Assembly (NCBI RefSeq): GCF_921292975.1 | Contig: NZ_CAKLCM010000001.1 | Coordinates: forward strand, 248,001 to 312,000 | DNA: 64,000 nt | Source of the DNA: Vibrio hippocampi | Lineage (GTDB): Bacteria > Pseudomonadota > Gammaproteobacteria > Enterobacterales > Vibrionaceae | Direction: 5' to 3' | Translations under genes and position numbers: made by a program | The notes under the pieces: generated by a model | Database searches by the model: none | What the model was told of the DNA's origin: nothing | What the model saw: the letters and a program-made list of their open reading frames with translations, nothing else | Shown: positions 51,201 to 58,461 of the stretch, in pieces | How the letters are laid out: every line of letters starts with the position of its first letter | Numbering within the stretch: the first letter of the stretch is position 1

Positions 51201-52655
51201 GATCGTAAAAAATCAAATGCCAAGGGACAAACAGCCTCATTTGATCGACAAATCCGCTTTACTCACAGCGATGCATTAGGTTCTCACGATCTTATTACCG
51301 ATATTTGGGGAAATATAGTCGAGAGAAAAAGCTATGACGCATGGGGTAAAGAGCGTGCTTTTGAGTGGGATAAAGGTACGTCATTTATTGAACAAGCATT
51401 ATTTACAAATAGAGGCTATACCGGACACGAGCAACTAGATGAAGTCGATCTTATCCATATGAATGGTCGACTTTACGACGCCACATTAGCACGCTTTATT
51501 AGTGCAGACAGCTTTGTCCCCTCTCCAAGCGATAGTCAATCTTTTAATCGCTATAGCTATGTGCATAACAATCCGATGAAATACACCGATCCATCGGGAC
51601 ACTTTTTGAAGAAAGTTTTTAAAGAGATAGGACGGGTATTCAAGCAAATAGGAAACTTTATTAAAGATTACTGGCGTATTATAGCGACAATAGCGATCAG
51701 TATTATTGCCCCATATGCAGCGCCGTTCTTGCTTGGTGTCGCTTCGTTAACAGCAGCGCAAGCGATAATGGTGGGATTTGTCGCTGGTGCTATTGGGGGA
51801 GCTATTGCCGGGCGCTCTTTTAAATCAGCGTTGATCGGCGGAATATCAGGTGCGATGTTTGGTGCTTTACATGAGTTCAATCCGAGTGGGATTGAACAAA
51901 TGGTAAGCAAAGCAGTAGCTCATGGTGTTGCAGGAGGGGCGTCATCAGTGATGCAAGGAGGCAGCTTTGGTGAGGGATTTCTGTCGGCGGCAGTGATGCA
52001 AAGTATTAGTTTAAGCCCTGCGGGTGGTGCCATGAGCAAACTGAGTTCTCATAACTTTGGGAACATGGTGTACAACGCGGTTGCCAGTGCAACTATAGGT
52101 GGAACGGTATCAGCACTGACGGGAGGTAAGTTTAAGAATGGTGCAGTGAGCGGTGCGTTTTCTCGGATGTTGAATGATATGCTAAATAGTATTGCAGCAG
52201 TAAGACAAAGTTTGGCAGAAGCCGCTTTAAATAGTGAGGGTGATACTCGCTATGCTCAAGCTGTAAAAAATGGACGTTTTAGAGAAGGTTCTTGGAAGTG
52301 TAACCAATTTGTTGCTGATAAGTTGGCTGAGGTAGGTATTAATCCGGTGATGCTTGAAGATGGAAGTCCTGAGTATATGACAGCAAATGGTTGGGCGAAT
52401 CCTAACTATCATATATCAGGTTGGGAAATCGTAAATAGCCCTATGCCCGGAGATATTGCTGCTATTCCGCGCAGTGGAAGAGACTCTGGTCATGTAGGAA
52501 TATATATCAAGGATAGAGGACCTTTTCGAAGTAATGTTATGGCAGCAAATAAACTTAGTGTTGGTTGGTCACAATCACACCTTCGAAATGATTATATTAA
52601 TTCATGGGCTGGTGCTAGTGGTAATACAGTATATAGGAGATATGTAGGACAATGA
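45222..52655 (+). CDS. Sec-exported SpvB/YD-repeat (RHS) polymorphic toxin with NlpC/P60- or CHAP-like C-terminal domain
   Basis: 2477 residues from the ATG at 45222, chosen because it gives a Sec signal peptide (MIRILIFVYTALFSNFVSSQ) and has AAGGATGG upstream; an ATG 28 codons earlier lacks a site. Order: SpvB-like N-terminus (about 22-300); seven FG-GAP-like loops, each with two Cys (317-672); YD repeats, interrupted by a helical insert (about 1517-1760); RHS core ending FNRYSYVHNNPMKYTDPSGHF (to 2128); Gly-zipper hydrophobic stretch; junction FKNGAVSGAFSRMLND; toxin domain (about 2322-2477) with Cys2360 in WKCNQFVADKL, PGDIAAI, and His2424 in GHVGIYI. This is a papain-like peptidoglycan amidase/peptidase pattern. 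The stop overlaps the immunity gene start (ATGA). No VgrG, PAAR or T6SS parts are nearby. Confidence 0.88.
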   Translation: MIRILIFVYTALFSNFVSSQVGTLPGELVVQHGVSQYQIPIELPEGRGGNTPQLGLIYSSQNPASGIVGSGFSISGLSAISRCGMQISIDGYSQAPNNALNDNFCLDGTRLMLSKGSNGLDGAEYRPHIDNFSHIILNNNASSDDSYFKIFTKSGDVLTYGKKFDNNLWLLTKIDDRTGKNSIEYYYNNNAQIERITYDQYELVFVYRLYSGLNGKYVSYFNRTNNNIRKSNKLLDKIQIKLNGKIKNYYKIRRKGKSSDDVTSVTGQLISGITYCDKKGACLPETKFEWLSERPFDSYSRHLIPKWGVDIGGQSGNGFIDATGDQNIDYCRVSANNKIECQFNFGQQGGANTHEFLLSPAINKSYWWGWTDFNGDGRDQLCRINSGQFVCTEFRSNGQQVNTKIAVDYLPKSVQKTWVFDFTGNGLPDLCRITGNDSLVCNENTDGRKLNDIYIYPRLELAPDDYMWWADIDGNGFQDFCRATDRSRNAELTCTRFNAGQVIGSKDEKLSITDLGWRWWVGGRGYDTRRWWVDVNGDGATDYCRNTGNKSGTGSNITCSLGSLGDIDRFDADIVLVGGSDWQGNWGDSQSHWWLDTNKDGQLEFCRLISGTMHCTTMTGETSVFSLSESGSTQAGTGSRRWFMDLNGDGEIEYCRNVNATSGSSSALDCQNIHTELYSPSLLKAVTNGLGFTSQVEYDRHKNIGKPQWSTELKHPYVSGNKNALLVSKMVSDNGVGGKAYTEFFYGPTRYHLHGEGHSGFAWIKQREYRDEDNIGRGREIFYRTDYPFTQSLSKSKEYLLDMEQLNGDKWNFSTAKLLNQTILTYDVTRFGQSGKANKHAYDIQTILNEQAQLPITGVVEEYRYKGKTYIKPIDKIDGSISNNKLELEKYYLLENKAGIYSNINFVEGKIFIATYTKVSVEQSAVLDKVLRTPTSTYIIPSNTDTGPLGLQYEYSPTSVRYAVYVDKQIDTSYDLNGRLLSSVTTQNQQIDSFGNVGLTSVSTTSVNPVSGRSETFITETHNQYDNDESQWLLGRLTSSRVIHTAPDGAKSARQSSFSYDSNTGYLVDEVIEPDHKLSVTKVYTRNAEGVIVGTRTTAWNGQGTQTRRGAMLLTYSGDSVSQSSTNALGFKSSIVTDRYTGLSTANDINNLKTITERDGFGRVVKSRVQAKVGFNDTSIQYHPINRSQCIHKPQHAVYCVITNTRGLGMGNQIVYYDSLQRELRTAHLGLNYRWILKDSIYNSKAQLYKVSRPYFADETPQFSITNYDELGRVISISEPGPAGEKHSLIRYQYGANWVKQFDALDKVTTTYFNAKGWEIKVAQPHGASLEKSYSPTGKLIRAKGADGAIITNRYDVLGNKEFTDDPDLGQWRYTYNGFGELISQTDAKGQTTQTHYDKLGRTVSKTVETKDNNGKVTTNTSQWFYDSYGNNKWNGALLRTQTPETIKNRTFDSVGQLSREQLITAKHTFTRSFTYNKYGQVTQEKRPNSFELNYDYDYFTGVTKGIWGNKSQISVQFSEAEYRSVIQPLLIEAVERATRYLSRANDLVEQLKFYDKRIEIYQQLISQTMNVSEDSADIYTAAAGKALTVHEHWNGVQYLQIPDTIIVIPNQPLLISSMPAKFHLKLEGNALSKVSLEEWQHVQAQLTQKERQVFYDRLNGQGMIIGQEVIDDIPEIYDDPTLSAFEKLRLYAQEIQRLEYVQNNLHQQAHSYVDAAEQLVTLSKQTQLIADRYKAMRSDSLKEYYNLRVLPSAELAKGKIYYWRINGLDAEGRVRSELYGNGLSNVYDYHEGTGQLLSINTQSGGQTLRQLHYVYDRMDNVRERRDLVNHIQDRYQYDHLNRLTNNTLTALGDHHTSNPLFNKSYRVNYNKAGNIAFKTDVGAYQYTDSKHRHAVTKAGTKIYTYDDNGNMLSGDGRTISWNGFNKPIKISKGSQWVRFSYDENRQRYLKQNQLGDKTWYLGKDYERIDLANGEVEHKQFINVGGKLIAVNIDRKKSNAKGQTASFDRQIRFTHSDALGSHDLITDIWGNIVERKSYDAWGKERAFEWDKGTSFIEQALFTNRGYTGHEQLDEVDLIHMNGRLYDATLARFISADSFVPSPSDSQSFNRYSYVHNNPMKYTDPSGHFLKKVFKEIGRVFKQIGNFIKDYWRIIATIAISIIAPYAAPFLLGVASLTAAQAIMVGFVAGAIGGAIAGRSFKSALIGGISGAMFGALHEFNPSGIEQMVSKAVAHGVAGGASSVMQGGSFGEGFLSAAVMQSISLSPAGGAMSKLSSHNFGNMVYNAVASATIGGTVSALTGGKFKNGAVSGAFSRMLNDMLNSIAAVRQSLAEAALNSEGDTRYAQAVKNGRFREGSWKCNQFVADKLAEVGINPVMLEDGSPEYMTANGWANPNYHISGWEIVNSPMPGDIAAIPRSGRDSGHVGIYIKDRGPFRSNVMAANKLSVGWSQSHLRNDYINSWAGASGNTVYRRYVGQ
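46171..47237 (+). repeat. Seven FG-GAP-like Ca2+ loops, each with a cysteine pair, in the RHS protein
   Basis: Examples: FNGDGRDQLCRI, VNGDGATDYCRN and LNGDGEIEYCRN. Each loop is followed at once by Cys-Arg, and 9 to 17 residues later by a second Cys. All seven copies keep both cysteines, so a disulfide in each is likely after export. Confidence 0.85.
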
Positions 52656-53288
52656 AAAAAAGTAAAATTAACTCAACGTTACTACTAATAATTTCGTTAT
52701 TAATGCTTACATTTGTAATGTATTCATGTTTTGATGAACCCAATGATACTATCTCAGATAAGTTATTGGTGATGAATGATAATGACGCCAAGCAATTGCT
52801 GCTTGAGAAAACAACAGTGTTACATCAATGGTTTGTGAAACAAAGTCGTAAGGACAATGCTACGGATCGATATGTGTTTGCCAATGCTTTGTATCAAGAT
52901 TTATATCGGCATCCTTATCGGCATTTGCGATATACCAAAGAGCTACTAGTAGATGACAGTGTTGATTTAGAGGTAAAGAAACTATTAATTAAAGTCTCTC
53001 AGTGCTTAAGTTTTGAGGATTACCTTTCATTAGGTGATTTAATATTTGATGGTGGTAATTCAACCCTAATGCGTGTTTTTACTTTCCCAGGGCCTGAGTA
53101 TGGTTTAGTGATAGTTGATAATTATCGTGACTCTTCTGTTATTGAATTATTAAATGCGATAGTTATTAAGTACCCAGAATTAGCAAGTTCGATAGAGTTA
53201 ACTCAGTCTGGAAGTGATTATAGACTAACAAAAGCGTATAGAAATGCGGGTGAATCGTATCCGGTATTAAAGTGTCGTGATTAAGCTA
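52595..53288 (+). repeat. Direct repeat, copy 1 (toxin tail plus immunity gene)
   Basis: Copy 2 is 932 bp downstream. The repeat includes the last 14 or so codons of the RHS gene and all of the immunity gene. From 52760 to 53052 the copies are identical (293 bp), and both ends have diverged. See copy 2. Confidence 0.88.
52652..53284 (+). CDS. Probable exported immunity protein of the RHS toxin (copy 1)
   Basis: 210 residues. Starts inside the RHS stop codon (ATGA), the usual coupling of toxin and immunity genes. The N-terminus is a signal sequence, MKKSKINSTLLLIISLLM...VMYSC, with a plausible lipobox Cys26; either a lipoprotein or a periplasmic protein results. This suits a toxin that attacks peptidoglycan from the periplasm. 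The rest is helical and charged (LEKTTVLHQWFVKQSRKDN), ending YPVLKCRD. No known immunity family recognised. It is AT-rich. A near-identical copy is 932 bp downstream. Confidence 0.8.
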   Translation: MKKSKINSTLLLIISLLMLTFVMYSCFDEPNDTISDKLLVMNDNDAKQLLLEKTTVLHQWFVKQSRKDNATDRYVFANALYQDLYRHPYRHLRYTKELLVDDSVDLEVKKLLIKVSQCLSFEDYLSLGDLIFDGGNSTLMRVFTFPGPEYGLVIVDNYRDSSVIELLNAIVIKYPELASSIELTQSGSDYRLTKAYRNAGESYPVLKCRD

Positions 53289-53295
53289 AAAGTCG

Positions 53296-53532
53296 CACTG
53301 ACTTTGAATGAGGCAGATCCTTTTACGCGGTAATGAATTAGACTCTCAATATTTTGAGAACATAAGAGATGGCTGTTTGAAGATGAAAATGAACTGGAAA
53401 GCAGTTTAGAATAGTACGATGGACGTGATTATAGAGAGAGTGCGAATGTACAGGTGCTGGGTGGATTAAACCGACCAGTAAGAATTAAAATTGAAAAGTT
53501 AAGGTTCATTGAGTTATTTATTGAGGGTTGAT
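53296..53532 (+). pseudogene. Decayed reading frame between the two immunity copies
   Basis: Between the repeats lies a broken frame. In one frame (53369-53532) it reads WLFEDENELESSLE, a TAG, YDGRDYRESANVQVLGGLNR, and PVRIKIEKLRFIELFIEG ending at TGA; an upstream piece (SQYFENIRDGCL) needs a frameshift. The protein-like composition suggests a dead small gene, most simply the immunity gene of a lost toxin, but I recognise no family. Confidence 0.5.
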
Positions 53533-54216
53533 ATTAATTGTTGGTGCTAGTGGTAATACGGTATATAGGAGGTATGTAGGACAATGAAAAAAAGTAAAAT
53601 TAACCCAACGTTACTACTAATAATTCCGTTATTAATGTTTACACTTGTAATTCATTCATGTTTTGATGAACCCAATGAAACTATCTCAGACAAGTTATTG
53701 GTGATGAATGATAATGACGCCAAGCAATTGCTGCTTGAGAAAACAACAGTGTTACATCAATGGTTTGTGAAACAAAGTCGTAAGGACAATGCTACGGATC
53801 GATATGTGTTTGCCAATGCTTTGTATCAAGATTTATATCGGCATCCTTATCGGCATTTGCGATATACCAAAGAGCTACTAGTAGATGACAGTGTTGATTT
53901 AGAGGTAAAGAAACTATTAATTAAAGTCTCTCAGTGCTTAAGTTTTGAGGATTACCTTTCATTAGGTGATTTAATATTTGATGGCGGTGATTCAAGCCTA
54001 ATGTATGTTTTTACTTTCCCAGGACCCGAGTATGGTTTAGTGATAGTTGATAATTATCGTGACTCTTCTGTTATTGAATTATTAAATGTGATAGTTATTA
54101 AGTACCCAGAATTAGCAAGTTCGATAGAGTTAATTCAGTCTGGTAGTAGTTATAGAAAAGCAAAAGCGTATAGAAATTCGGGTGAAGCGTATCCGGTATT
54201 AAAGTGTAGTGATTAA
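53530..54216 (+). repeat. Direct repeat, copy 2 (orphan toxin tail plus immunity gene)
   Basis: Begins with a GASGNTVYRRYVGQ-coding stretch (53540-53583), the last residues of the RHS toxin, without any upstream toxin sequence. It continues through the second immunity gene to GTGATTAAGCT. Confidence 0.9.
53584..54216 (+). CDS. Probable exported immunity protein (copy 2, orphan)
   Basis: 210 residues, a paralogue of copy 1 with about 20 substitutions. These are confined to the first 32 and last 75 residues, while the middle, from KLLVMNDND to LIFDGG, is unchanged. Signal and lipobox region: VIHSC, where copy 1 has VMYSC. Its gene keeps the toxin's tail directly upstream, including the ATGA overlap, but has no toxin of its own. 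It probably protects against a variant toxin or is being retained by gene conversion. Confidence 0.78.
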   Translation: MKKSKINPTLLLIIPLLMFTLVIHSCFDEPNETISDKLLVMNDNDAKQLLLEKTTVLHQWFVKQSRKDNATDRYVFANALYQDLYRHPYRHLRYTKELLVDDSVDLEVKKLLIKVSQCLSFEDYLSLGDLIFDGGDSSLMYVFTFPGPEYGLVIVDNYRDSSVIELLNVIVIKYPELASSIELIQSGSSYRKAKAYRNSGEAYPVLKCSD

Positions 54217-54319
54217 GCTTTGAAGGAGCGTTACGAACTTTACTCTGATTTTCAATGGAGCTGAACCGATTACTTCACAGTGAAGCTTAGCCTTTCACCA
54301 TCTTTTGAAGAATCGTTTC

Positions 54320-54436
54320 ATGGTGTACAACGCGGTTGCCAGTGCAACTATAGGTGGAACAGTATCAGAAGTGACTGGAGGTAAGTTTACGAATGGTGCG
54401 GTGAGCGGTGCGTTTTTTCGGATGTTGAATGATTGA
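54320..54436 (+). pseudogene. Orphan copy of the RHS-toxin junction
   Basis: 38 codons, MVYNAVASATIGGTVSEVTG... to GAFFRMLND then TGA. It aligns without gaps to 52065-52178 of the intact RHS gene with few base differences. It is the conserved segment just before the variable toxin domain, so it marks a displaced toxin cassette. Confidence 0.9.
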
Positions 54437-54471
54437 GTAACTAACGCTCATCAGAAGATGATTAAGGCTAA

Positions 54472-54585
54472 GTTGCTAACAGTATTGGCTATGCATTATC
54501 ACATACGGAACGTTTTAAAGATATTAAATATTTCTATCACCCCAGTACATTGCATCGTTCTTTAGATAGTATAGTGAACAAATAA
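54472..54585 (+). pseudogene. Orphan toxin C-terminal tip (type 2)
   Basis: An open stretch of 37 codons reading VANSIGYALSHTERFKDIKY...HPSTLHRSLDSIVNK ends at TAA 13 bp before the next gene. It is homologous to the tip at 56041-56142 and unlike the active toxin's end. No start codon or complete domain is left. Confidence 0.65.
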
Positions 54586-54598
54586 TGGAAATATAATC

Positions 54599-55792
54599 AT
54601 GACACAAACTAAAAAAATGCTCTCTATGATTTTTTGTTACTTAAATCCAATTGCAATTTATTGGTATCTGTCTTTTTATCGCGACTTAGAGCAAGCTGTT
54701 TGTGTGTTATTGTTCTGTTTGATTTTTAGTCTTATCTATTTTCGGATGGTGCGTTTTGATAAATTAGAACTCAATTTAATTGTAAAGACAATGATTTTTA
54801 GTTCTATTTTGAGTGTCGTTTGCTCTATGTTATATCAATATGTGTTTGATGGGATGATATTTGGTGATGGATTTCATCATAACCCAATTATATTTGATGT
54901 GTTATTGTTTTACGTTGCCACCGTATTTATTACGCCTTGTTTTTGGGTGAATTTAGCCTGCTGCTTGGTTGTTTTCCTTAAACGTAAACACCTCAGTTAT
55001 TTATATGGAAATAAGCTTTTTCATGCTATGTTTCTATCTTACTTTAACCCTGTTTTCGTTTTTTGGTTATATTTGTCTTACAAAGAAATATTTGAGCTTG
55101 TTTTTGTTTATATTCTTTCTTTTTTTACATCTTGTATCTTCATTGTTTGTCGAAAATACAAGATAAAACACATAGATGTGTTTTTCTTTCCTTTAGTTCA
55201 GTTTTTGTTCGTTCAATATCTATTTGTTTACATATACATTCATTTGTTTGGGTATTATTACTCTGTCACCATATGGTCAATAATTAAGGGTGCCTTTATT
55301 TCAATTTTTTCCACACCACTAGTTTGGATGTATATAACATGCTACTACTTGATTTTTAGAACATATAATTGCAATTTACTAGATAAAATTAGGCTGAATA
55401 TTATAATTGGCAAGGAAACTACAATTGCAGTAGTTGTTTCTGTTTTTGTGTTTGGTATTGTATATTTGTCGACTATCAGTATGATTTCATTTCCTTTGCT
55501 TAGTATAAGCTATCCAGTGAAAGCCAGTTATTGTCATGGGATGTCTAATAATAATGGTTATAAGTTGCATATAGAGGGCGATGGTGACTATATCTCTTCG
55601 GGATTTTATATTGAATCAATAAGCAAAGAGCAGTGTGAAATTATCACAGACTCCATATCAAAAGCAAAATATTTAACAGTAAGTTACTTCTATAATGCTA
55701 AACGTTCCGAAGCTGTTATGGTATATAAGTTAGTTTCTGGTGGAGATGTGATATATAACCATAATATAAGTGCATACTTATCTGGGGGGTGA
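54599..55792 (+). CDS. Internally duplicated polytopic membrane protein, probable immunity protein
   Basis: 397 residues. Two related halves, residues 12-128 and 145-255: compare YLNPIAIYWYLSFYRDL with YFNPVFVFWLYLSYKEI, and ITPCFWVNLACCLVVF with STPLVWMYITCYYLIF. A further helix lies at 274-298 and then a soluble, probably periplasmic domain of about 100 residues. Very AT-rich and full of Phe and Tyr. It follows an orphan toxin tip by 13 bp, the position of an immunity gene. Function is inferred from that; no family recognised. Confidence 0.72.
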   Translation: MTQTKKMLSMIFCYLNPIAIYWYLSFYRDLEQAVCVLLFCLIFSLIYFRMVRFDKLELNLIVKTMIFSSILSVVCSMLYQYVFDGMIFGDGFHHNPIIFDVLLFYVATVFITPCFWVNLACCLVVFLKRKHLSYLYGNKLFHAMFLSYFNPVFVFWLYLSYKEIFELVFVYILSFFTSCIFIVCRKYKIKHIDVFFFPLVQFLFVQYLFVYIYIHLFGYYYSVTIWSIIKGAFISIFSTPLVWMYITCYYLIFRTYNCNLLDKIRLNIIIGKETTIAVVVSVFVFGIVYLSTISMISFPLLSISYPVKASYCHGMSNNNGYKLHIEGDGDYISSGFYIESISKEQCEIITDSISKAKYLTVSYFYNAKRSEAVMVYKLVSGGDVIYNHNISAYLSGG

Positions 55793-56142
55793 GTTATTAT
55801 TCCTATGTGTTTTATTTGGTAACGATTTCATATGAACCAGTAGACAAAGGATATTATCCGAAAGGTATAAGGGGAGAAACTATGAGGTTGACGGACGTTA
55901 TAGGTAAGCATGCTAACTATTTAACCTACATTAGTGCTTTTGATGGTGATGTTATGGAGCTTGACTTCACTTTAAGTCGCTCAGAGGTAGCGATTGTTAG
56001 TCGTCAATTTTATGTGGCAAATCCTTTTACATGTGACTAGAGTGTCGGGAATGCATTATCTAAAATACCAAGATTTAAAAATGTGAGTGGTTGGCATCCA
56101 TCTAGGTTATAGCGGTCCTTGAGTAAGGAAATAGAAAAGTGA
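55789..56142 (+). pseudogene. Decayed toxin domain (type 3) with in-frame stops
   Basis: One frame runs from the 3' end of the membrane protein gene through GKHANYLTYISAFDGDVMEL and RQFYVANPFTCD, a TAG at 56038, SVGNALSKIPRFKNVSGWHP, a TAG at 56110, then RSLSKEIEK and TGA at 56140. The second part aligns with the tip at 54472-54585 (SVGNALS / SIGYALS, RFKNV / RFKDI, HPSRL / HPSTL, RSLSKEIEK / RSLDSIVNK), including the stop position. The first in-frame ATG with a good site (GGGGAGAAAC) is at 55882, which would give a 52-residue peptide. I take it as a dead toxin. Confidence 0.6.
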
Positions 56143-56213
56143 TGAATATGAAGTCAACAAGGTTATATTGGTCATTGGATTTAGGTGTTTTTTCTATAGG
56201 AGTTACATTTTAG
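56142..56213 (+). pseudogene. Truncated immunity-gene start
   Basis: The TGA of the decayed toxin overlaps an ATG (TGATG), followed by 23 codons, MNMKSTRLYWSLDLGVFSIG and VTF, then TAG. The overlap is that of a toxin-immunity pair, and the peptide looks like the beginning of a membrane or exported protein. Confidence 0.35.
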
Positions 56214-56237
56214 TGATTGATAAAATAATAATCATAG

Positions 56238-56278
56238 CGATGACACAGACTCTAGTTGAGCCTGTGTCATCGTTTTTT
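56238..56278 (+). terminator. Terminator at the end of the RHS locus
   Basis: 11-bp stem CGATGACACAG / CTGTGTCATCG, 13-nt loop, followed by six T that overlap the psd stop codon on the other strand. Confidence 0.88.
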
Positions 56279-57173
56279 ATGAGGCTAGGCTATCTTCAGG
56301 GTTCTCTTTATTCGCAGTCTTAGCACGCGCATACGCGGTTCCCATCACTGTTGGGCGATTGTTTTCCATACTTGAATCAAACTCAATCTGATCTTTAGCA
56401 AACAGGTTAATCACGGTTGAGCCAAGCTTGAAGCGACCCATCTCTTCACCTTTTTTAAGCACAATCGCTTTGGTGCCCTCTGCGGGATAGTCCCACTTGT
56501 AAACCGTGTTGCCTCTTGGTGGAGTCACTGTGCCACTCCAAATAAGCTCGATGCTGCCGACGATAGTGGCACCAACAAGCACTTGAGCCATAGGACCAAA
56601 TTCAGTATCGAAGATACATACCACACGCTCGTTACGAGCAAACAGGTTAGGAACATTTTCAGCGGTCAGTGGATTCACCGAAAATAGGTCGCCGGGTACA
56701 TAAATCATCTGGCGAAGTGTACCATCACAAGGCATATGCACGCGGTGGTAATCGCGAGGTGATAGGTAGAGTGTGGCAAATTCACCGCCAGCAAACTCCT
56801 CAGCAAGTTGGCTGTCGCCCCCCAGCAGCTCTAATGCAGAGTAGTGATGACCTTTCGCTTGGACTAAATTACCGTCGGTCAGTGGACCAAATTGGCTAAC
56901 ACAAGCATCGGCAGGGTGAGTGATCACCTCTGAGCCTTCAGTCAGCGGGCGGGCGTCAGGTTTTAGTTCTCGCACAAAGAAGTCATTAAAGGTTTTGTAG
57001 TGCGTTATTTCAGGATGTAAGGCTTCATCCATGTTCACTTTGTACTGTTTTACAAACCAACGAATGATCGCTGTTGTTAGGCCGCCAGCTTTAGCTGATG
57101 CAAGCTTACCAACTAAACGTGTTAGGCCGTGTTGAGGTATGCAATACTGCAGTCCAACCTTAATCTTATCCAT
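56277..57173 (-). CDS. psd: Phosphatidylserine decarboxylase proenzyme
   Basis: Inner-membrane enzyme that makes phosphatidylethanolamine from phosphatidylserine. 298 residues. Self-cleavage at the LGST motif ([12 protein letters not shown], Ser252) yields the alpha subunit with its pyruvoyl group. The active-site stretches [23 protein letters not shown] and GALVG-like [12 protein letters not shown] are present. Upstream (same strand) is rsgA, as in E. coli. Confidence 0.97.
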   Translation of the reverse strand: MDKIKVGLQYCIPQHGLTRLVGKLASAKAGGLTTAIIRWFVKQYKVNMDEALHPEITHYKTFNDFFVRELKPDARPLTEGSEVITHPADACVSQFGPLTDGNLVQAKGHHYSALELLGGDSQLAEEFAGGEFATLYLSPRDYHRVHMPCDGTLRQMIYVPGDLFSVNPLTAENVPNLFARNERVVCIFDTEFGPMAQVLVGATIVGSIELIWSGTVTPPRGNTVYKWDYPAEGTKAIVLKKGEEMGRFKLGSTVINLFAKDQIEFDSSMENNRPTVMGTAYARAKTANKENPEDSLAS

Positions 57174-57303
57174 TGTGTCGTATCCAATCTTGAGTTGAAA
57201 ATGAGGTTAAAGGTTGGAGGTATCACGTTGACAACCTCCAACAAAAGAGTGGCAGAGTATACTAATTCCTAACTCGGGTATAGGGTTTGCCCGTCGGTTA
57301 GAA

Positions 57304-58362
57304 TCAGTTTAGATCGGCTTTTTTGTTGCGAGAAAACTGTCGGTTAGCTTTTACTTCGCCCATGCTCTCGATGATTCTATGGTAGTTATCAAAGCGTACC
57401 GAATTGATTTTACCGTCTTCTACCGCCTCTCTGAGTATACAGCCGGGATCATCAAGGTGTTTACAGTCCCGGAATTTACAGCCGCCGAGGAAAGGACGAA
57501 ACTCAACAAAGGCTTCGGTGACTTCTTGCGCTTCTAAATGCCAAAGCCCAAACTCACGAACGCCCGGAGAGTCGATCAAATCGCCCCCTGACGGAAAGTG
57601 ATACAACCTTGCTGCGGTTGTCGTGTGTTGCCCCAAACCGGAATTAGTAGAGACTTCACCTTCTTCAACATTTAACTCGGGCATGAGTGCGTTGACTAGG
57701 CTAGATTTGCCCACACCAGACTGACCAACGAAGATATTGGTTTTATCTTTGAGGTGTTGTTCGAGTTCTGGGATACCTTCGCCACTCTCTTTGCTGACGC
57801 AGAGAACCGAGTAACCAATTTGTTTGTAGATCTCAAGCTGAGCATAAAACGCTTCACGGCTCTCTTCTGGCAATAAATCAATTTTATTGAGGACAATCAG
57901 TGGCGCAATTTGCAATGTTTCTGAGGCAATCAAATAGCGGTCAATAATGTTCAGAGATAGCTCAGGCACGACGGATGACACGATCACCATTTGATCGACG
58001 TTCGCAGCGACTGGCTTTAGACCATCGTAATAATCTGGGCGAGTCAGTACCGATGTTCTTGGTTCTACCGCTTCAACCACACCAGAAATACCGTGCATAG
58101 ACTCCATGCCAATCCGCCAAGCGACTCTGTCTCCAGAGACTAGAGATTCGATACTGCGACGTAGGTTGCAACGATGGATCTCTTGGGTCTCCATATCCTC
58201 AATATCGGCATGTTGACCAAATCGAGAGATCACTAAACCCTGCTTAACATTACCAAGCATGGTTTCATCCCATTGGAATGCATCCTCTTGGTTGAGCTTC
58301 TTCTTTTGATTGCTGCGTACTCGACGTACTTGACCTTTGGTCAGTTTTTTCTTTTTCGCCAC
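57304..58362 (-). CDS. rsgA: Ribosome small-subunit-dependent GTPase RsgA
   Basis: Late 30S assembly GTPase. 352 residues: basic N-terminus, OB fold, circularly permuted G domain with G4 NKIDLL before G1 [12 protein letters not shown] and G3 [10 protein letters not shown], and a C-terminal zinc motif [14 protein letters not shown]. Divergent from orn, with a 99-bp gap between. Confidence 0.97.
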   Translation of the reverse strand: MAKKKKLTKGQVRRVRSNQKKKLNQEDAFQWDETMLGNVKQGLVISRFGQHADIEDMETQEIHRCNLRRSIESLVSGDRVAWRIGMESMHGISGVVEAVEPRTSVLTRPDYYDGLKPVAANVDQMVIVSSVVPELSLNIIDRYLIASETLQIAPLIVLNKIDLLPEESREAFYAQLEIYKQIGYSVLCVSKESGEGIPELEQHLKDKTNIFVGQSGVGKSSLVNALMPELNVEEGEVSTNSGLGQHTTTAARLYHFPSGGDLIDSPGVREFGLWHLEAQEVTEAFVEFRPFLGGCKFRDCKHLDDPGCILREAVEDGKINSVRFDNYHRIIESMGEVKANRQFSRNKKADLN

Positions 58363-58461
58363 GTTATATCTCTGATGTAAATTACATCAAACCATTTGGG
58401 TTACTGAATTTAATTTGGTTATAGTACCTCTTTTGGCACAAAACAAATAGACGAGGACACC

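Larger units (their letters stand above)
54217..54598 (+). other. Non-coding stretch with RHS remnants (382 bp)
   Basis: Holds the RHS junction fragment (54320-54436) and a toxin tip (54472-54585), both given separately. The first 100 bp contain only short frames broken by stops. Confidence 0.6.

Noticed and set aside
45222..52655. RHS protein as a type VI secretion effector
   Set aside because: It has a Sec signal peptide and no PAAR or VgrG part; no EagR chaperone or T6SS gene is nearby.
56038..56112. Two in-frame TAG codons as recoding (readthrough or pyrrolysine)
   Set aside because: The frame lacks a good start, the region is full of remnants and no recoding machinery is seen; decay is the simpler reading.
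44206..56276. Accessory locus as an integrated phage, ICE or integron cassette array
   Set aside because: No integrase, transposase, attC-like sites or flanking repeats are visible; the tRNA genes are 3 kb away and intact.
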